From: Pelobates cultripes
Taxonomy: Eukaryota; Chordata; Amphibia; Anura; Pelobatidae
Length of the DNA: 64,000 nucleotides
Direction of reading: 5' to 3'
Assembly: GCA_933207985.1 (NCBI GenBank)
Contig: OW240916.1
Span: 78,542,364 to 78,606,363 of the forward strand
Shown here: one piece after another, positions 57,835 to 64,000 of the stretch
Layout of the letters: each line of letters starts with the position of its first letter
Position numbering within the stretch: the stretch's first letter is position 1
Notes under the pieces: model-generated
Databases searched by the model: none
The model's input: only the letters and a program-made list of their open reading frames with translations
Told to the model about the DNA's origin: nothing
Program-made: the position numbers and the translations under genes

Positions 57835-58090
57835 GGCTCTGCATCACATACACAAACACACTCTGCATCACACACACACACTGCACTCATACACACACTG
57901 CACTCATACACACACTGCATTCATACACACACACACACTGCATTCATACACACTGCACTCACACATATACTGCACTCATACACACACACTGCATTCACAC
58001 ACACACACACTGCACTCATACACACACACACACACTGCATTCATACACACACACACACACACTGCATTCATTATATACACACACTGTAAA
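57835..58090. repeat. CACTGCACTCATACACAC minisatellite
   Basis: Units of 14-28 bp around CACTGCATTCATACACACAC. Confidence 0.92.
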
Positions 58091-58329
58091 TAAATATTCA
58101 ATTAATATAATTTTTTTAGGATATAATTTTATTTAGAAATTTACCAGTAGCTGCTGCATTTCCCACCCTAGTCTTATACTCGAGTCAATACGTTTTCCCA
58201 GTTTTTGGGGGTAAAATTAGGGATCTCGACTTATACTCGAGTATATACAGTAATTCTCATTATCCTTATTATAAAAAATAAATAGTAAATTTCTTGTAAT
58301 TTTTAAAACTTAGATGTGTCTTTCTCCAA

Positions 58330-58950
58330 TCGCAGGGCAGGATTAATCATAAGGGGTCTTTAGGTGGATATCTAAAGACCAGGGGTTGTGCAGATGCCAC
58401 ATAACAATGATTATTTTTGGCCCTGTTCAACATGTGAAGAGAGGGGGGTGAAGGGTAGGAGGGGGGCAAAACCAGTAACCTGTCTAAGGCCTGGTGGGAT
58501 CTTGTTCCTTCTCTGCCCAATCCCACTGTGTGTTATTGTGTCTCTCTCTATCATATACTTTTTTGTGTTTTTGTACTTATCTTCCCCTTTTGTGTCTCTG
58601 TCAACCTATTCCCCTTGTGTACTTCTGTCAATCCGTTCCCTTTTAGTATGCTCCCACCTCTCTTTGTGTGCCCCTTTAAACCCCAGTTCCGTTGGTATGA
58701 CTCTTTTTACCCTCCACCACTTGTTGTGTAAATCTGTCCACCCTCATTTGTGGGATGGAATTCATCTCCTCTTTGTGTGCTTCTTTTTCATCAACTTATG
58801 TGGGTCTTTGTATCCACCTTCTGAGGCTTCTTCCATCTTTTACCTTTGTGTTGCTTCTTCCACCTCTTTTCATCCTCCCTTTACGTGGCTGTTTCTGTTC
58901 CTCCCTATCAGTGTGATCATCTGCCTTCCCCCATACTGAACTAATCTGAA
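58330..58950. repeat. CT-rich degenerate repeat beside a hAT-like end
   Basis: CAGGGCAGGATTAATCATAA (58334) resembles the left terminus of the 37106 element. A CT-rich array with recurrent TTTGTGTGT/TCTGTCAACC words follows. No second terminus was found. The 183-residue frame (58388-58939) is hydrophobic only because of the repeat composition. Confidence 0.5.
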
Positions 58951-61850
58951 CCCCATTCACACTGAGCTTGATCGTTTATTTCACTAAATGTGCATTTGTG
59001 GGGGTACAAGTGCATTTTCTTTTACACTGTGATACACAATCTAGTAATGCTCTCTAGTGGTGCCTTCTATCCCAGTGTGATCACAGAGATTGCACACCCA
59101 TAAGGGTGTATTGAGAGTACCTTACAACAATTATTTAATCCCCTACTGGCTGTTCAAGACGTGGATGTGAAATTGGTGCTCAGAATTTTTCAATGTTCAA
59201 TGAACACTCTACCTTCCAAACAAAAATAAATAAATAAATAAAACAAATCACTTTTCAGTAGACATACCCCCCATGAAAACATTAATTGGGGTATATCTAA
59301 AACCAGTTTTTAAAAGCCGCAGATCACTTATCTGCTGCCTTTGCTAGCCTTTCCCTTCTTCCCCAGCCCAGACTTTCTGTGACTGTCCAATCGCAGACTT
59401 CCCAATGCAGCTCAAGGAGAAGTCTTCGCAAGGCAGGTGCTTTGAGCAATTGCCTGCCTCTTCTGTTTAGCTCCACTAAGCTAAACAAATCAGGAAGTAA
59501 CTGGACCTGTTGTGGCAGCAAGGGGGTGTAACCAAGTTAATATATACATGTGACATTTTGAAATGAAATCTGCACTTTTTGTAAAATGAAAAAAATAAGA
59601 CACTCACATAAAGCACTTTTGCAAGCTGAGTATCTTTGGGGTCATTTTAATGCTGAGGTTTCACATACTCCCATACTTATTGCATTTTGAAAGAGTTCGT
59701 TTATGCTAGCTCACATGCCCAGGCTATATGATGCACAGTTATTGAGGCACCTGGTCCCACTAGCTATAGAATTTTTCATTTCAGAAACATCAGTGTCATC
59801 TGTTGAATGGGTTATGATATTCCATTTTCTATAGTTTCCTAAGCAATATTTTTCCCATTTAGAGGTGAGGTTTTTTTCTGTCAGCTTTCATAAATCAACT
59901 AATAAATCTAATTTTCATGTAAAAAGGCAGCATTGAAAGGAAAAAAAAACACCACAAAACTCCAGTTAGTTAAGCAACCCCTTTTTGTGTTTGTAATGTT
60001 TATCTGATATTATTTGGATATTATTTGGCTTGTATTTTGCAAGGCAGTTGCCAGTCCATCACAACTCTAAACTCTGTTTAGTGCATTGATCTATTCTTAC
60101 ATTATATTATAGATAATATATATCTTGTGCATTTTATTAATGTTTTGTCGTAATTAGCTTTCAAATACTTTTTCTTCCTCCATTGATATCCGTGAAAACA
60201 TCTTGATGAAAAGCTCTTAAAAATTCTTCAAAAAACTTCTGTTTACAACAAAAATTCCTGATACATAGTTTTGTGTACAGTAAGCCATGAGCTAGTAGTT
60301 TCCATCTATCTTTGGACTTCTAAACAAATAATTCAACTTGCCAGCGCAGAAAGTCAATAACACATCAATATGTGAAATGGAGTGTGACACAAGGAATCCC
60401 TCTAATTAGTTTATTGGTCTTTGTCTTGTAAAATACATTACTAACATTTGTACACAAAGTACACATAATTAAAGGGGAGACATAACATTTGTGCAAATTA
60501 TACCAATGAATAAAATATTCAAAATCGTCTATACATTTTACAGTGTTCACATTTCTTGCATGTGCTCAGTTTTCTTTTAAATTTAACAATTATCAAATGG
60601 CACCACATCTTTTAATTTCTCCTCTGTGCTTTTTCTATGCTGATTGCCGCAGGGTGACAGATAACAATGATTGTAAGGGAGCTAAGATGGTGGCGCCCAA
60701 TTAGAGCATAAAGAGATGTGTAATTCTACATTTACGTTTATTCTTCACAGCTTACAAACAAATATTTGTTTAATATAGGAGATAAGTAAACAGAAAAGTT
60801 AAAGTTAAAAATTTTTAATGAGATACCCCAGATCCCTCCTTTAGGGGTTACTTACATGCCCTCCTTGTCCCAATTCATAAAAGTGACAATTTCAAGACAA
60901 ATCAGCAATTTTATAATTTAATTAGGAACACGACCCTGGCAGTTAAGCTGGTCGCGAGGATACATTATCCTAATGCTTCCCTATAAGAAGCATTCTACTG
61001 GTTGATTGCTGCATTTGAATGGCACATTCTTGGTAATTGCTGTGCATGCGCCACTTTTGTGCAAGGCTGTTGTTACTGCCACTCTCGCTAGGGTGGAGGG
61101 GAGCACAGATGAGAGTGGACTCACCAGGGACAGATTAAGAGCCCATTGGGCCAAGTACTGTCAATTATCGACAGAAAACACTAAAACAGTTATACCTCCC
61201 AAGCGTCATGTATCTGGTGGAGGTGGTGCTGGAGGGAAACTCACAGGATATAGCAAACAGAAAACATATACCCTATGCTAATCTCTCACTTTCATCTATG
61301 AAGTAAATAAATACCACCTAACAGGTGAGGTGAAGCAGAATGTCGGTGGGTGGGGTAAAAGGGTGGGCCACACTGACGCAAATCACGTAACCAGAACTGC
61401 CCAAAGGGGCAAAGATGCCCAAAAAGGGGGGGTGTCTCCGTGAAGAATTAGAAGGTCAGCCTGGTGTAAATGCATGACAGGCTGCCTGCTAATCATGCAG
61501 ACTGACCAACAAACCAGGGCATACAATGCAGACAGCACCCTGAGCCTGGCATAAACGCGTCTAATAATGCACTCGCTCCACGCTTTCTAAGGACTGTCCC
61601 CTACCACTCCCTTTTTCCACCCCTCCCCCTACCTTCTTACTAGCAGGCAGAAGCTTCTGTTATACAGTCTGGGACAGAGGAAATGTGTATGTAGTAAGTG
61701 TAGAAGAAAGGGAACATGCCACAGTGTTAGAGAGACTGAAGCAGCAAGAGCATTTGCATAGTGCGCAAAGTCAGCTTTACCTTAACTAATTTCATTGTCA
61801 GCCAGTCCACACAAGTTTTGTTCACCTACATCCCTCTTAAGTTTCCATAC
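58951..61850. other. Unassigned DNA
   Basis: About 2.9 kb with no recognised gene. Contains a TAAA microsatellite near 59226 and a segment (60615-60710) resembling 50040-50175. Confidence 0.35.
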
Positions 61851-62860
61851 TTAAAGGGACACTGTAGGCACCCAGACCACTTCAGCTCATTGAAGTGGTC
61901 TGGGTGCAAACTCCCATCACCCTTAACCCTGAGCATGTAATTATTGCAGTTTTTATAAACTGCAATAATTACCTGCTAGGGTTAACTCCTCCTCTAGTGG
62001 CTGTCTTCCAGACAGCCACTAGAGAGACTTCTGGGTGGGTAGGTGACTTTTGGTCGCCTAAACTACGCTGGACGTCCTCACACTATGCATGAGGACTTCC
62101 AGCATCACCAGAACCCCCATAGGAAAGCATTGAATAATGCTTTCCTATGGGGAAATCCTAATGCAAGCGCGGCCATTAACGCGTATGCGCATTAGATCTA
62201 CCCCGCTGGCGGACGTTGGCAGGGGAGGAGTGTGGGCGGAGCTGAGCCAGTCCCGAGGGACATCAGCACTGGCCCAAGGTAAGTGACAAAAGGGATTATT
62301 AAAGGACCACTATAGTGCCAGGAAAACATACTCGTTTTCCTGGCACTATAGTGCCCTGAGGGTGCCTCCACCCTCAGGGTCCCCCTCCCGCCCGGCTCTG
62401 GAAGGGGGAAAGGGGTAAAAACTTACCTTTTTCCAGTGCTGGGCGGGGAGCTCTCTGCCTCCTCTCCTCCTCCGATCCGCCCCGTCGGCTGAATGCGCAC
62501 ACGCGGCAAGAGCTGCGCGCGCATTCAGCCAGTCGCATAGGAAAGCATTCATAATGCTTTCCTATGGACGCTTGCGTGCTCTCACTGTGATTTTCACAGT
62601 GAGAAGCACGCAAGCGCCTATAGCGGCTGTCAATGAGACAGCCACTAGAGGATTTGGAGGAAGGCTTAACCCATTGATAAACATAGCAGTTTCTCTGAAA
62701 CTGCTATGTTTATAAAAAAAATGGGTTAACCCTAGAAGGACCTGGCACCCATTAAGCTGAAGTGGTCTGGGTGCCTAGAGTGGTCCTTTAATCCCTTCTG
62801 CACGACAGGGGAGGCCTTGACAGAGGGGGATGCAATAGTGCCACTATAGTTTCCCTTTAA
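61851..62860. mobile_element. TTAA MITE containing another TTAA MITE
   Basis: TTAAAGGGACACTGTAGGC (61851) to CCACTATAGTTTCCCTTTAA (62860). Hairpins include CCCAGACCACTTCAG with complement, ATTGCAGTTTTTATAA with complement and AATGCTTTCCTATGGGG with complement. A second MITE is nested at 62299-62791. Non-coding. Confidence 0.82.
62299..62791. mobile_element. Nested TTAAAGGACCACTATAG MITE
   Basis: TTAA ends at 62299-62302 and 62788-62791. The uninterrupted reference copy for the split MITE at 6909-7956. Confidence 0.88.
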
Positions 62861-62879
62861 GCAAAAACATGTGCAGAGT

Positions 62880-62979
62880 AGTAAACAAAAAACTTTTTTT
62901 TCCCCCTAACAATGGGCTTATTCCATGGGCATGGGCATGGAGCTGCAGCTCCATCAGCCCCTATATTAATCCGGCTCTG
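62880..62979 (-). mobile_element. Fragment of the 37106 hAT-like family
   Basis: On the minus strand CAGAGCCGGATTAATATAGG and the GGAGCTGCAGCTCC palindrome match the first ~90 bp of the 37106 element. Confidence 0.7.
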
Positions 62980-64000
62980 GGACTCACCTTTGGAGAAAAA
63001 GGGTAAGTTATCTTCCATTTTGTGCCTGGCACTGATAGGGTTAAACGAACGATCCAAATGTTAAAACAGAATATTTATTTTTAACATTGGAGTGTTTGTT
63101 CAGTTTAACCCATATATGTTGTATAGGCAGAAACATCTGAGACAAGGCAGCAGACAGTGTTTGCAATCATTACAGAGTGTTCTTTAAAATGTTGTCTTTG
63201 GATTAACTGCCACACTGCCTATATTTCTTCTATTAGCTAAATAAAATATATCTATATTCTAAAGGAAGCAATTCTGCTACTGAAAATATGTTTGTGACAT
63301 GTCATTTACCTTTGGTTTCCCCTAAACATGATATGGATTTATTCTGCTTTTGCTTTGCGACCCTCTGTTTCAAAGGCACTCAGTGTGTTTGGCCTAACAC
63401 ACCTATCTCAGCGATGCCAACCATCAAAGCATGTTTGAAACAGCCAAAGTTCAACAAGGAAAAAAAATTATTGGAATCATATAATTCATAATAGCAGAAC
63501 TTGGAAAGACCTCTCGTGCAAGAGTTGACTAAAATTTTAAGTGAACATAAAGAAAAAATATAGTTCTATAGTTCTGTGATCCTGGGAGATGAATTAAAAC
63601 ATTTATAAATGTGATACATTTGAGAGGTTAAAGCAGACCCTATCCATTCTCTCTGAAATGAGTACTGTAATTAAGAGTAAATGGGTTTTCCAAATAAGAG
63701 ACTTGAAACCCAAACTTCAGAACAGTTTAGGGTGAGCTGAAATTATTCCCTGTTTATATCTGGCAGCAAAAGGCTCATTTTTAACATTCCAGACTTTAAT
63801 TTGAGCCTTTGCAAAAAGCCACAGAAATCCAGATATACTGAAGCCTGGAACAGGCCTTCTCTTTTATTTGGAGCCCGGGAAATGTTGAGGGGGAGAGAGT
63901 GGCGGAGAAAGAGGCTGGAGCTTAAACCTGTGATGTTTTTATACCACGGAAAAACCACAAAGTTGCACTCTCTGTGTCTGTGAACGAAGTTATCCCAGCT
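62980..64000. other. Unassigned DNA
   Basis: Nothing recognised. Confidence 0.35.

Larger units (their letters stand above)
57191..58250. mobile_element. TA-flanked TIR element with minisatellite cargo
   Basis: Terminal repeats of about 28 bp (CCGTATATACTCGAGTATAA at left; the inverted form with one mismatch ends at 58250) stand in a TA target, suggesting a Tc1/mariner-type MITE. Inside: a hairpin (GTCTGTATTATGGCA and complement), a large inverted repeat (57352-57592), CCACCAGGGAATGAG, an AT-rich spacer and a CA-rich minisatellite (57835-58090). No transposase. Read on the minus strand the cargo order matches the hAT-like element at 23 kb. Confidence 0.82.

Noticed and set aside
57387..57920. 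177-residue minus-strand frame
   Set aside because: Crosses an inverted repeat, an AT-rich tract and a microsatellite in a non-autonomous element.
58388..58939. 183-residue hydrophobic frame resembling a membrane protein
   Set aside because: Hydrophobicity follows from a degenerate CT-rich repeat; no conserved motif.

Overview
The window looks like non-coding DNA of an anuran amphibian (frog). I found no host exon, tRNA, rRNA or other cellular gene. The frog assignment is an inference from the repeats: many TTAA-flanked MITEs with TTAAAGG...CCTTTAA ends like the T2/Kolobok elements of Xenopus, a TTAACCCCTTAAGGAC palindromic family, the TATTTATATAGCGCCATCA repeat, a DIRS element with an SGNH-hydrolase domain, a Penelope-like element and a chromodomain Ty3/gypsy element. 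Most of the recognisable DNA is transposon-derived and deeply nested.

Layout. 1-8.2 kb: a TTAA MITE; a GT-rich minisatellite interrupted by a solo LTR and a tRNA-type SINE; an LTR relic on the minus strand; and a retroposed block holding a MITE that holds a solo LTR. 8.2-16.2 kb: mostly unassigned DNA, with an LTR relic near 10 kb and a three-copy tandem repeat at 12.1-13.1 kb. 16.27-22.43 kb: a nearly complete chromodomain Ty3/gypsy retrotransposon (gag, pol, two LTRs about 1% apart by eye), broken by a one-base frameshift and a nested solo LTR. 23.0-24.27 kb: a non-autonomous hAT-like element with a minisatellite and a 100-N gap. 24.6-29.1 kb: a MITE holding a solo LTR and a 3-kb TTAA element with a roughly 400-bp palindrome. 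30.6-37.1 kb: a decayed DIRS element with two nested solo LTRs. 37.1-40.08 kb: a second hAT-like element with another minisatellite and a nested MITE. 41.8-45.75 kb: a Penelope-like element on the minus strand between inverted arms that carry hammerhead-like motifs. 47-64 kb: scattered MITEs, microsatellites, a 5'-truncated LINE, a TA-flanked TIR element and long stretches with nothing recognisable.

The protein-coding remains are all selfish: the gypsy Gag/Pol set (capsid, protease, RT, RNase H, integrase, chromodomain), the DIRS set (Gag, RT/RNase H, tyrosine recombinase, SGNH hydrolase-like) and the Penelope RT plus GIY-YIG nuclease. Only the gypsy gag frame is intact. Perfect or near-perfect target-site duplications (5 bp for LTRs, 8 bp for hAT, TTAA or TA for MITEs) support most boundaries and give relative insertion ages.
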